Positions 9,531 to 21,605 of a DNA stretch of 64,000 nt are shown piece by piece (positions within the stretch are counted from its first letter, which is position 1; each line of letters starts with the position of its first letter). Both the position numbers and the translations under genes were made by a program. Origin of the DNA: Mesostigma viride (taxonomy: Eukaryota > Streptophyta > Mesostigmatophyceae > Mesostigmatales > Mesostigmataceae); the NCBI GenBank assembly GCA_009746045.1, contig RPFO01000389.1:2377638-2441637 (forward strand), read 5' to 3'. Below the pieces are notes generated by a model. The model saw only the letters and a list, made by a program, of their open reading frames with translations, had not been told where the DNA came from and searched no databases.

Positions 9531-12500
9531 CTACTCTGGCCCTCCCCCCTTGGAGGCCATGAGCCCACGAAGCAAAGGGTATTGCAGCTCAGCCTTCTCC
9601 TCCAGCTTGGTGAGAGCATCTGCAGGGTTGTCCACGCCAGCCACATGTTCAATGTTAGCTAAGCAAGACATTTCCTTGAGCAACAAATAATCAAGGTCCC
9701 TGCTCCTGGCCAGCTGCCTGTGCACAAACTGCACCATGCCCATGCTGTCAGTTCTTACCAGTGTGTGCATCTGCAACCGACAGGAAGCCACTTGACATAG
9801 CTGGTAAAATAGCTCCCTCAAGTAAAGAGCAGTATGAAGCCCTTCACAGATTGCCCTGCACTCAGCAATGTCACTGCTGGGAGTTACCCTGTTTTGCAAC
9901 CGACTGTACCAGCAGACCAGAGAGGACTGTTCCTGCACCAGGGATATTAATGCTGCTGCACGGCCCCTGACCTCTGTGACCTTCCTACTATCCATAGAAC
10001 TGTCCACATAGAGCATCATGTCAAAAGGCCTGTACAAATCCAAAGGACCCAGCATGAGAGGGGGAGACATGCGAACAGCCTCTACCACTCTCTCAGCACC
10101 CACCTCAACCAGTTGGGAATCGGTCAACCGACTCAGTACCAACAGGTCAGGAGCACAAATGCTGGCCAGCCATGCCAACATACCTCGTATTGTTGCACAT
10201 CTGGCCTGGGTGATGGGCTCCTGCAAGGCATCTATGATCTGCTGAGGATAATCCTTACCACCCTCCAGCTGGATGGACCATGTACCCTGCTGATGGACCA
10301 AGGTCGCCTGCATTCCACAAAACACCATGGGCTCATTCTCAACCATGTACTGGATCTTACCCAGTTCAAACCGTTTCTGGATCCTGGCCAGAGTCAACTC
10401 TTGCCAAGTGGGATGGCCCAGGAGATGCAGATCATCACCATGCAGGGAGGCAAACGCTGGCAGCCCCTCATAGCTACCCTGAAACAGACAAGGATCAACT
10501 GGAGAGACTGAGAGACCACAGACAGACCTGAGGTACTTCTCCAAGCTCTTCCTCCAGATGATGGGACTCGATCTAAGGCCTTCCACGCCTTTGAGAATCC
10601 TCAAATACCTCGTCTTCAGCTCTGCCCTCCACACTGCAGGCACCTTAACAAAGAAAGGGGGTATTGTGCGCCAAGTATCCTGTGCTTCCTGCTGATCACC
10701 CTTAAGAAAAGCCCTCTTGAAATCTACCAACACAGAGCTATAGGGTATCCCCTTCTGCAGAAAAGACAAATAAATGCACAACAAAATCCTCCATGTATCA
10801 TGCAGCATCCCTGGTGTGTAAAGCTCCTCATCTGCTAACTGTCCAGTGCCATGGTACTCAGTCACAACTGGTCTAACATGTGGCACCTGCACGCCATCTA
10901 CCTCCTTGAGCTTGAGGACAAACATCAACCTGAGCAGCTGGTGATCCTCAGGGAGGACATCCACAGGCTCTGCACAGTTGGCAACTATCCACTCATGCCC
11001 AGAAGCAACAAAGCCAAGAGTCCATGCCTTAGCCATCTTGGGGCTTTGCATCATCTCCACTAGCTTGCGCCAAGGTACAGGACTCGTTCCTGGGATCTGG
11101 TACCTCTGCACACCCAACTCACGTGGGTCAAACGTAGTAGGGAGGATCAGCAGGTCCCCAGCAATGGGCTCCTTTGTATCAGGACCCTCTGCCTCTAGAC
11201 CCCTCACAGCCCTTACAGCCACACTAAGACCCTGGGAGTAGCGATATCTCTGCAAGGGAAGGCGGCCCTGCCCTTCTAATGCTAGCTCCTCAGAGGATAT
11301 CCTCACCCCTGGTAAGCACAAGAAGTTCTGACCTAGAATGGCAGGCCCCTGATACCCTTCAACCACACTGAACGTGGTGGGCACCCCCAGGATAGGCACA
11401 CTCACTTCTCCCAAGATCTTCATGGACACATTCCCAGAGAAATCAGACACAGCTAGGCAGCTAGGGGATGACCACTGCAAGCCTGCAGCATCCTCTACCC
11501 TTAGAATGGACACCTGTGAGTTGGTATCCACTTCTAGTGCTGGTGCCCCACATGACCCCCATCCCGTGAGCTTAGATACCTTGGGATCACGCTTGCTGTT
11601 CTGCAGAGCTCGAATGATGTCCGCCATAAGCAGCCCCCTGGACTGTGGTGCAGCCCTGGCCACCTCTGGCCTTGTGACAGACGTCTCAGCAGACTCCTGC
11701 TCACCCTCATCCATCCAGGACAGACCATAATCCAAGCATGGTGGGTTAGCATCTGCTGCCTGGCTCTCATCCTGCTCATCTCCCTCCAAGGGAGGATCAG
11801 GGCCGTCTTCAGGCCAGATTGCAGTTGGCCTTCTCTCCTTGACGTGAGCCCAGGATAGCCTGTACACGTGCTTGGGATTACTCTCCAAAGCCACCAGACA
11901 AGAATGGTTAGCTTCTCAACATGGGTTACCTGCCCATCTTGCCACTTGCCACGCTTGCCTGGTAATGACGGTTCCTTCCACATCCTGACCCTCAGTCCCA
12001 CCTGGGGCCTCAGCATTTTCCAACCCTTGTCCTTACGCCTCAATCTGGAAAACACCCTGTCTGCCTTCTTCAGGCAGGCTGCCACCACGTCCTGTGATAG
12101 CATACCAAACTGCAATGCCAGGGGAGAGACTGCCACACCATCATAGTAATAGGTTACCCTGTGGTTAAGCTGCTCCTCAATCCCCTTACACCAAGCTGCT
12201 TTCTCTAGAGCTGATGCCACAACAGGCACACTCCTAGCTGCTAGCACCACTGTTTTTACTTCACGTATAGATCTCTCTACAGCTCCCTGCTGCCCATGGA
12301 TTCCCTAGGGACCACTACCAACTTACAAGGAAGCTGGTCAGCCAGCTTGATCAAGCAGTCAAACTGCAAGTCAGCTTGCACCTTGGTGTACACCCCAAAG
12401 CCTGGCAACAAAGACTGGAGACCCATCAACAGCTGATGCTCCTGCATTCCAGGAAGAATGGTCAGCAACCTATATCTGCTAAACCTATCCACCCCCACCA

Positions 12501-13122
12501 ACAGATACATGCCCCTGATGTGTTGGATGTCCACCTGGATATCCCCCCGCTCTCTAGCAGGTTCTCTGGCATGGGACTGTGGGAGGCGAACAGCATTCTC
12601 CTGACAGACACAATTCTGAGCAGCTGCACTGCAGGCCTCTAGCAAAGGCTCCTTGCCAATCTTCCAAGCAAACATCTCTGCCTGCTTAGAGTGGCCAAAG
12701 ATATGGTGTAGAGTGTTTCCAGCCTGAGCATAGCTCAACCCCCTGTCAGCCTGGCTGCACAGAGAGGAACGTGACAAAGACTGTGTGCTTGGGATAGCAC
12801 GACCCACCTGCTGTTCTCTTGCTCCAGGGACCTCCTCCAAGGTAGCTCGGCTCCCAGAGCCAGCCCCGGTTCCCACAGAAGCTGCAGGTCCTTCCAGTCT
12901 GGCGGCTTGACTCCCAGAGTCAACCCCAACAACTGGAGACCCTGCACCTGCCACAGGCACAGGGAATTCCACTGCTGCAGCAGCGTTATTGCAATCATTG
13001 AGTGGAAGCACCTCATCATTCCCAACCCCTTGCTGCTGCACAAGAGGGACACCCCCATTACTATGTACAACTGTTCGTCCCACTAGGGGTGATTGACTAT
13101 TTACAGGGGACAACATCTCAAG
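9531..13122 (-). pseudogene. pol: Pol of copy A2 (frameshifted)
   Basis: Three open segments: 13116-12277 (integrase zinc region and first catalytic Asp, through the integrase core); 12250-11534 (rest of integrase, then reading out of frame); and 11894-9531 (787 codons: retropepsin-like DTNS, RT with DFKRAFLKGD and HGDD, RNase H, ending ASKGGGPE). Breaks map to a CCC-to-CC change near 12299 (integrase, before the QQGAVER Glu) and to small indels near 11905. The continuous 787-codon frame shows that PR-like, RT and RH form one polypeptide. The same indels occur in A4. Confidence 0.88.
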
Positions 13123-14467
13123 TCATGGCTTACCCACCTGGCCAGAGCCTGCTCCAGCAGACTTGGCCTGGTCTGGGCAGTCACGTCGCCAATGACCCGT
13201 CCTGCCACATCCAAAGCATTTGTCATCCTTCCCAGCAGCAGCCTTCTTCAGGCCACCCTGGTTCTGGCTGCTCTGACTGGCCTGGGTGCCCTGGCCCTGG
13301 CTCTTGCCTTGCCCTTGGCCACCCTTGTTCTGCTGACCACCCTGGTGACCACCAGCCTGCTGCTGACCCTTGCCTTTGGATCCCTGCTGCTGGCCCTTGC
13401 CACCCTGGTTACCATTCTGCCTGCGCCTGTTAGCCCTCTGACGCCTACTAGGTCTGGTTTCTCCCTGAGCACCCTGCCCAGGGGCGTCACCATGGACCTG
13501 ATGAGCGGAGGCTGAAGGGGCACCAGTCACCTGGATTGCCTTGCAAGCAGCATTGTCAGATGGACGGATATTGAAAATAACCTTTTGCAAGGCTGGCCAC
13601 GTCCCATCTGTCTGATCAGCAAACATCCTAGCTGCATTTCTCCCATCCACACTCAGCCCCATGCGATCCAGGAAGTAATCTGCCACTGCTCTGTCAGTCA
13701 GATTGAAGCCATGCTTGGCCCCCTTCTCCCTGATGCGTGTGAGCCGCTGCAGCTCCTCAGCTATTGTGCCCTTGATCTCAAAGGTATCATAGCTGAGCTT
13801 ATAGTGATTAGTGAGGTTGAGTACCTTATCAGAAACTCCTGACGTAGGCCCTCTAGGAACTGAGACCAAGTCAGCTTGTCCTTGACAGCTTGCCTAGCCT
13901 TGTCCCTCACACGCTCACTGAATCCCTATTAGTCGTGGATGTGTGGAATACCTGCACAAGGTTGACAGTGGGATCTACAGAGCATGAAACTAGCTCCATA
14001 TCCTCCAACCACTTGTCTAGCTCTTCCTGTCCCACAGGAGGCTTGAGAGGCTTCTGGCCATTCATCACAGCCACAGCACTCATATGAGGTCTAGTCCCAG
14101 GCAAAGCACGAGGGTCACTGCCAATGACAGCAGCTCCTACAGGTGCTAATGGCGCAGGAACATAGCTGCAGGAACACCAGACGCAGGCACACATGGTCTC
14201 TTACCAGGTGCTTGACGTTCAGCATCATTCTGGCCCTCCCCCGTCAGCACCACGCCGTCGGTTGGCCACCCTGCACGCTCCTCCCCTTGTGCCACCTCTT
14301 TCCTCTTCCGGTTGGATGCCCTCCTGCCATTGACGCCCTCTGCCGTTGGGATCGCCTGTCCCTCTGGCACGACGTTGGCGGGGCCTCCCGTGTCTGCCCT
14401 TGCCTCACCCCGCCATCCCCCGCTCCCGCCCCGCTCCCGCTGCCGCCCCGCGCGTGTTACGAAGCAT
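13123..14467 (-). pseudogene. gag: Gag of copy A2 (frameshifted)
   Basis: Homologous to the intact A1 Gag at 1933-3282. The C-terminal 248 codons (13869-13123) are open and keep the CFGCGRTGHWRRDC zinc knuckle. The N-terminal part is split by single-base changes near 13840, 13920, 14163 and in the G/C-rich start. The terminal TGA is retained, and pol follows in the same frame. The identical set of breaks is seen in A4 Gag. Confidence 0.85.
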
Positions 14468-14519
14468 TATAAATACCACAGAAACACACGCAGATATGGC
14501 TGCTGGAACCCACTCAGGC

Positions 14520-15654
14520 TCACGCACTTACTCCAGACGAGGCCGCCTCCTGGCTTGCACTCGCCTGCCCCTCCTCACGGTCTGGACGCTGCTCAACACC
14601 CTCAGCAACCGGTATGGCTGCTGCTGCCTCTGCGACAATCTGGAGGTCTGGGTTAAACTCTCCCAGCACGCAGGTCACAGGTCGCCCGTCTCCTTGCGTT
14701 CGACTGGATGTTGTGTCTCACCTGGGTTGCGATGCCAAGCAAGATCGCGTACCCACCGCTTACCGCCGCCGACAAGCTCGTTCTGCTCGCCTCGGCCGTA
14801 ACGATCGTACTCGTGAGTCACCTCACGAGGGATATGCAGATCAGCTCTCTGCCTTCCTCGTAGGTCTCGGTAGTGCCGTCGCCCTCGTTTATCTGCTGGG
14901 CTGAGCGCTTGACGGAGCCCTCTGGCTTGTCAGTCCACTCAAAATGGACGTCTTCAGGCGTCTTCTCGACCCCCGTGACAATCTCCACCTCCGGACCCCA
15001 CGCAGTGGTGGTTTCCGGCCTCGGTGTATCAAGCCTGGAGTACACTCCGAAAGGCTGCGTGGTAATATAGAACCTGTCTGCGTACCCTCTCGACTCTTGC
15101 AAAAGGACAGCAACAAGATTCTCAATGGTTTGGGCAAATACCTCCGCCGTGCTCCAAGGATTCACCGCCTCCCGAGCACGCGCGTTCCGGATGATGTCGG
15201 CGTCTGGTACCCCCTCTCCTAGCACTGCTGTCGCCACCCAGTGGTTAAACAGTCGGGTGCTGCCGAGCGCTGTTGCCACAATCTGGCTAAGCGCCTCCCT
15301 GGCTAGGTCGAGACCGGCTAGCGTGATATGGGCGCCCTGATAAGCGACCTCCACACGATTAGCAGTTTCAGCTAGCGCGTCACGAATGCGCACCAACTCT
15401 TCCACCGCCACTCGCCCCGTCTCACCTGGAGAAATCACGACGCGAGCCCGTTGTATAATCGGGTCCGCCGCCGCTGGCCTGCTGCCTCCCCCACTCACCG
15501 CCACCCACCCCTCTTCTGCCAAGTGCCTCGCTACGTAGGCCGCTTGCACGAATGTTGGAGCGTTTGCTTGGTTACGGTAGGGGAAAAACGCTTGCGCGTC
15601 TCTCTGCTCGTTCGCCTCACCAGCACCGTGGCTGCTTGACGATGAACCAGACAT
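14520..15654 (-). pseudogene. ORF1 of copy A2 (frameshifted)
   Basis: Homologous to ORF1 of A1 (742-1878). The ATG at 15654 (MSGSSSSSHGAGEANE) opens a frame to 14818 covering the helical core and ADRFYITTQPFGVYSRLDTP. A small deletion near 14860 shifts the last third. The product is unknown. Confidence 0.75.
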
Positions 15655-17265
15655 GAAAGCGTGGAAGCAATAGTACGATTTGCGCAGCAACTCGTCAGCA
15701 GAGCTTGTGAGCTCCTGGTCCTTGCCGGCTGGAATGACCCTAGGCTGCTGGCTAGCAACCTTTATCCTCACACCAGGCCTACGACCCTCGATAGGCTCGC
15801 CACTCGTCGTGACGACCAAGGTTCGTGTGTGAAGACGCTCGTTGCCTCGTTGAGCCTCGAGCTATATGCAACCTCGTTCCATCCTTGTTCCTCGGTCATG
15901 AGCAACGCTGGGCAACGCTACATTGCCAGAGCCTCGTATCGCTGCCTGCATCCTCGTTGCAGGCAGCATACAGGAATCTCTGGCTATCCTGTGTCTAGGA
16001 CAGCACAGGACCTGCCACAGTCCTGCAAGGACTTACATCCTTGCAGACCTGCTGGCTGGTTACTGGCTTCTACTAGCCACAGTACCGTTGAGCCCTCAGT
16101 ACACTGTGTCCCAGTCACGTGAGAGTCAGGCTAAGCCTGTGCAGGCACGGCCTGCCACGTGTCCTGTCCACTATGCCCTGAGTGTGCCCGCCCTCGCCCA
16201 CCGGTCGGCAGTACTTCGGGACTTGATAACTTTCTAGTCCCTTGTCTGTTCTAGGCGGTTGACACGGCGTTGGAAAGGTCTCCTCAACCTGCATCCATCT
16301 AGCACATTGGTGCCCCAATATGCTAACTCCAACCCTTTCTTGTTTTGGAGCTTGGACCAGCCTGAGAACCTATCAGCCACTGTCCCCACAAGCCTTCAGA
16401 CATCTGATCCCTCCCAGAGACCAGACCTGCCTTTTCTTTTGGAACCTGAGGTGCCTCCAAATATTAGCTAGGCCTGCTCATTGGTTCAAAGGTTGCCCTC
16501 TGACCCACATGACATCCCAACCCTTTCTTTGGGAACCTGGTGTAGATTAAAGTTAGGTCTTCACTTAGTCAGAGGAGTTTGGATAGAGGAGTCCATGAAC
16601 GTACTATTGTGAGTTCCTGGTCATCCAGTTATCACAGGCGCCCGTTCATATGGCGCCCGCCACGGAGCCTCCTTTATCTTTTAAATCCTTCCAAAGACTG
16701 AGAGAGCCCTGACAAATGTTAGCCAACACATGGGGAGCCCATGTCCTCACTGAGGGATAAACTCAGGATTCATACATGCCAGGCTGAGGTCAGCTGGGGA
16801 ATCGAACCCCACCCCATCTCCTCCAGGTTTGGATCAGCTCCTGGAACTGAGCATCACAAACAACAAGACATGACAATAACAAGATTATGTTTTATTATAA
16901 AGGAGTATAACCCATAGTGAGGCCCCTGGCAACCACGTCCAACATGGTCACACAACCAGGGATTTTATTAGCATGCAACAGGTTGGTTACAGAGAATATA
17001 TACAAATGTACAGCAACCTGTTAGAGCCAACACTTGGGCTGCCCTTGCAGGGTCCATTCCATGAAGACCCAAGGCCCATTACAAAGTCCTTAAGACTCTT
17101 CTGCAGCTCCATGACAGAGCCAGGCGAAATTCTCAGCCAGGGGAGTGACTCCACCCTGACCCCTGTCCAGCAGAGTGTGTCTGAACTCTGAAGGACCTGC
17201 TGTCAGCCACCACGTGGCTGCCCAGCCCACTGGGATGCCTCCCACCTAGAGCAAGGCTGTTTGGT
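15655..17265 (-). repeat. Terminal repeat region shared by copies A2 and A3
   Basis: Read on the minus strand, the pol stop of A3 (17266) is followed by about 1.6 kb of noncoding terminal sequence, then directly by ORF1 of A2. This is the same sequence as 25197-26788 after A4 pol. A single terminal repeat between two same-direction elements suggests a tandem array made by recombination between LTRs. AATAAA-type signals (as TTTATT) lie near 16890 and 16966. Confidence 0.75.
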
Positions 17266-19103
17266 CTACTCTGGCCCTCCCCCCTTGGAGGCCATGAGCC
17301 CACGAAGCAAAGGGTATTGCAGCTCAGCCTTCTCCTCCAGCTTGGTGAGAGCATCTGCAGGGTTGTCCACGCCAGCCACATGTTCAATGTTAGCTAAGCA
17401 AGACATTTCCTTGAGCAACAAATAATCAAGGTCCCTGCTCCTGGCCAGCTGCCTGTGCACAAACTGCACCATGCCCATGCTGTCAGTTCTTACCAGTGTG
17501 TGCATCTGCAACCGACAGGAAGCCACTTGACATAGCTGGTAAAATAGCTCCCTCAAGTAAAGAGCAGTATGAAGCCCTTCACAGATTGCCCTGCACTCAG
17601 CAATGTCACTGCTGGGAGTTACCCTGTTTTGCAACCGACTGTACCAGCAGACCAGAGAGGACTGTTCCTGCACCAGGGATATTAATGCTGCTGCACGGCC
17701 CCTGACCTCTGTGACCTTCCTACTATCCATAGAACTGTCCACATAGAGCATCATGTCAAAAGGCCTGTACAAATCCAAAGGACCCAGCATGAGAGGGGGA
17801 GACATGCGAACAGCCTCTACCACTCTCTCAGCACCCACCTCAACCAGTTGGGAATCGGTCAACCGACTCAGTACCAACAGGTCAGGAGCACAAATGCTGG
17901 CCAGCCATGCCAACATACCTCGTATTGTTGCACATCTGGCCTGGGTGATGGGCTCCTGCAAGGCATCTATGATCTGCTGAGGATAATCCTTACCACCCTC
18001 CAGCTGGATGGACCATGTACCCTGCTGATGGACCAAGGTCGCCTGCATTCCACAAAACACCATGGGCTCATTCTCAACCATGTACTGGATCTTACCCAGT
18101 TCAAACCGTTTCTGGATCCTGGCCAGAGTCAACTCTTGCCAAGTGGGATGGCCCAGGAGATGCAGATCATCACCATGCAGGGAGGCAAACGCTGGCAGCC
18201 CCTCATAGCTACCCTGAAACAGACAAGGATCAACTGGAGAGACTGAGAGACCACAGACAGACCTGAGGTACTTCTCCAAGCTCTTCCTCCAGATGATGGG
18301 ACTCGATCTAAGGCCTTCCACGCCTTTGAGAATCCTCAAATACCTCGTCTTCAGCTCTGCCCTCCACACTGCAGGCACCTTAACAAAGAAAGGGGGTATT
18401 GTGCGCCAAGTATCCTGTGCTTCCTGCTGATCACCCTTAAGAAAAGCCCTCTTGAAATCTACCAACACAGAGCTATAGGGTATCCCCTTCTGCAGAAAAG
18501 ACAAATAAATGCACAACAAAATCCTCCATGTATCATGCAGCATCCCTGGTGTGTAAAGCTCCTCATCTGCTAACTGTCCAGTGCCATGGTACTCAGTCAC
18601 AACTGGTCTAACATGTGGCACCTGCACGCCATCTACCTCCTTGAGCTTGAGGACAAACATCAACTGAGCAGCTGGTGATCCTCAGGGAGGACATCCACAG
18701 GCTCTGCACAGTTGGCAACTATCCACTCATGCCCAGAAGCAACAAAGCCAAGAGTCCATGCCTTAGCCATCTTGGGGCTTTGCATCATCTCCACTAGCTT
18801 GCGCCAAGGTACAGGACTCGTTCCTGGGATCTGGTACCTCTGCACACCCAACTCACGTGGGTCAAACGTAGTAGGGAGGATCAGCAGGTCCCCAGCAATG
18901 GGCTCCTTTGTATCAGGACCCTCTGCCTCTAGACCCCTCACAGCCCTTACAGCCACACTAAGACCCTGGGATAGCGATATCTCTGCAAGGGAAGGCGGCC
19001 CTGCCCTTCTAATGCTAGCTCCTCAGAGGATATCCTCACCCCTGGTAAGCACAAGAAGTTCTGCAAATCCTAGAATGGCAGGCCCCTGATACCCTTCAAC
19101 CAC
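16787..19103 (-). mobile_element. LTR retrotransposon family A, copy A3 (5'-truncated)
   Basis: Only the retropepsin-like, RT and RNase H part of pol plus the 3' terminal region are present, on the minus strand in tandem with A2. The copy is cut at 19103, inside the retropepsin-like segment (equivalent to about 11370 in A2), where it abuts inverted copy A4 with a few bases of shared sequence (CACTG/GTG). Confidence 0.85.
17266..19103 (-). pseudogene. pol: Partial Pol of copy A3 (RT and RNase H)
   Basis: 18663-17266 (465 codons) encodes RT from VLKLKEVDGVQVPHVRP through HGDD and RNase H to ASKGGGPE. The upstream segment 18956-18660 is shifted by loss of one C near 18662. Sequence is almost identical to A2 and A4 (ARIQKRFELG, EPITQ). 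Confidence 0.85.
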
Positions 19104-20209
19104 ACTGTGCTGGTGAGGCGAACGAGCAGAGAGACGCGCAAGCGTTTTTCCCCTACCGTAACCAAGCAAACGCTCCAACATTCGTGCAAGCGGCCACGTA
19201 GCGAGGCACTTGGCAGAAGAGGGGTGGTGGCGGTGCAGTGGGGGAGGCAGCAGGCCAGCCGGCGGACCCGATTATACAACGGGCTCGCGCGTGATTTCTC
19301 CAGGTGAGACGGGGCGAGTGGCGGTGGAAGAGTTGGTGCGTATTCGGGACGCGCTAGCTGAAACTGCTAATCGTGTGGAGGTCGCTTATCAGGGCGCCCA
19401 TATCACGCTAGCCGGTCTCGACCTAGCCAGGGAGGCGCTTAGCCAGATTGTGGCAACAGCGCTCGGCAGCACCCGACTGTTTAACCACTGGGTGGCGACA
19501 GCAGTGCTAGGAGAGGGGGTACCAGACGCCGACATCATCCGGAACGCGCGTGCTCGGGAGACGGTGAATCCTTGGAGCACGGCGGAGGTATTTGCCCAAA
19601 CCATTGAGAATCTTGTTGCTGTCCTTTTGCAAGAGTCGAGAGGGTACGCAGACAGGTTCTATATTACTACGCAGCCTTTCGGAGTGTACTCCAGGCTTGA
19701 TACACCGAGGCCGGAAAACCACTGCGTGGGGTCCGGAGGTGGAGATTGTCACGGGGGTCGAGAAGACGCCTGAAGACGTCCATTTTGAGTGGACTGACAA
19801 GCCAGAGGGCTCCGTCAAGCGCTCAGCCCAGCAGATAAACGAGGGCGACGGCACTACCGAGACCTACGAGGCAAGGCAGAGAGCTGATCTGCATATCCCT
19901 CGTGAGGTGACTCACGAGTACGATCGTTACGGCCGAGGCGAGCAGAACGAGCTTGTCGGCGGCGGTAAGCGGTGGGTACGCGATCTTGCTTGGCATCGCA
20001 ACCCAGGTGAGACACAACATCCAGTCGAACGCAAGGCAGACGGGCGACCTGTGACCTGCGTGCTGGGAGAGTTTAACCCAGACCTCCAGATTGTCGCAGA
20101 GGCAGCAGCAGCCATACCGGTTGCTGAGGGTGTTGAGCAGCGTCCAGACCGTGAGGAGGGGCAGGCGAGTGCAAGCCAGGAGGCGGCCTCGTCTGGAGTA
20201 AGTGCGTGA
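19104..20209 (+). pseudogene. ORF1 of copy A4 (truncated, frameshifted)
   Basis: Homologue of A1 ORF1 lacking its first codons. Open segments 19210-19773 and 19592-20209 overlap around a 2-base deletion near 19719 (GGAAAACCAC versus GGAAAACACCAC in A1). Several small indels cluster within 200 nt of the junction at 19104. The stop codon context matches A1. Confidence 0.75.
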
Positions 20210-20260
20210 GCCTGAGTGGGTTCCAGCAACCATATCTGCGTGTGTCTGTGGTATTCTATA

Positions 20261-21605
20261 ATGCTTCGTAACACGCGCGGGGCGGCAGCGGGAGCGGGGC
20301 GGGAGCGGGGGATGGCGGGGTGAGGCAAGGGCAGACACGGGAGGCCCCGCCAACGTCGTGCCAGAGGGACAGGCGATCCCAACGGCAGAGGGCGTCAATG
20401 GCAGGAGGGCATCCAACCGGAAGAGGAAAGAGGTGGCACAAGGGGAGGAGCGTGCAGGGTGGCCAACCGACGGCGTGGTGCTGACGGGGGAGGGCCAGAA
20501 TGATGCTGAACGTCAAGCACCTGGTAAGAGACCATGTGTGCCTGCGTCTGGTGTTCCTGCAGCTATGTTCCTGCGCCATTAGCACCTGTAGGAGCTGCTG
20601 TCATTGGCAGTGACCCTCGTGCTTTGCCTGGGACTAGACCTCATATGAGTGCTGTGGCTGTGATGAATGGCCAGAAGCCTCTCAAGCCTCCTGTGGGACA
20701 GGAAGAGCTAGACAAGTGGTTGGAGGATATGGAGCTAGTTTCATGCTCTGTAGATCCCACTGTCAACCTTGTGCAGGTATTCCACACATCCACGACTAAT
20801 AGGGATTCAGTGAGCGTGTGAGGGACAAGGCTAGGCAAGCTGTCAAGGACAAGCTGACTTGGTCTCAGTTCCTAGAGGGCCTACGTCAGGAGTTTCTGAT
20901 AAGGTACTCAACCTCACTAATCACTATAAGCTCAGCTATGATACCTTTGAGATCAAGGGCACAATAGCTGAGGAGCTGCAGCGGCTCACACGCATCAGGG
21001 AGAAGGGGGCCAAGCATGGCTTCAATCTGACTGACAGAGCAGTGGCAGATTACTTCCTGGATCGCATGGGGCTGAGTGTGGATGGGAGAAATGCAGCTAG
21101 GATGTTTGCTGATCAGACAGATGGGACGTGGCCAGCCTTGCAAAAGGTTATTTTCAATATCCGTCCATCTGACAATGCTGCTTGCAAGGCAATCCAGGTG
21201 ACTGGTGCCCCTTCAGCCTCCGCTCATCAGGTCCATGGTGACGCCCCTGGGCAGGGTGCTCAGGGAGAAACCAGACCTAGTAGGCGTCAGAGGGCTAACA
21301 GGCGCAGGCAGAATGGTAACCAGGGTGGCAAGGGCCAGCAGCAGGGATCCAAAGGCAAGGGTCAGCAGCAGGCTGGTGGTCACCAGGGTGGTCAGCAGAA
21401 CAAGGGTGGCCAAGGGCAAGGCAAGAGCCAGGGCCAGGGCACCCAGGCCAGTCAGAGCAGCCAGAACCAGGGTGGCCTGAAGAAGGCTGCTGCTGGGAAG
21501 GATGACAAATGCTTTGGATGTGGCAGGACGGGTCATTGGCGACGTGACTGCCCAGACCAGGCCAAGTCTGCTGGAGCAGGCTCTGGCCAGGTGGGTAAGC
21601 CATGA
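20261..21605 (+). pseudogene. gag: Gag of copy A4 (frameshifted)
   Basis: ATG at 20261 matches the A1 Gag start. Breaks near 20281, 20318, 20565, 20808 and 20894 are all 1-2 base indels. The last 248 codons (20859-21605) are open with the CCHC knuckle and end at the TGA shared with A1 and A2. Confidence 0.85.

Larger units (their letters stand above)
9052..15704 (-). mobile_element. LTR retrotransposon family A, copy A2
   Basis: Full internal region of a family A element on the minus strand: ORF1 (15654 down to 14520), gag (14467-13123), pol (13122-9531) and truncated 3' terminal region to 9052. It lacks the 1.72-kb insert of A1, so it preserves that empty site (CTAG once, near 12640). It shares several identical indels with copy A4, and so has a very recent common origin with A4 or is a duplicate of it. 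Confidence 0.9.
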
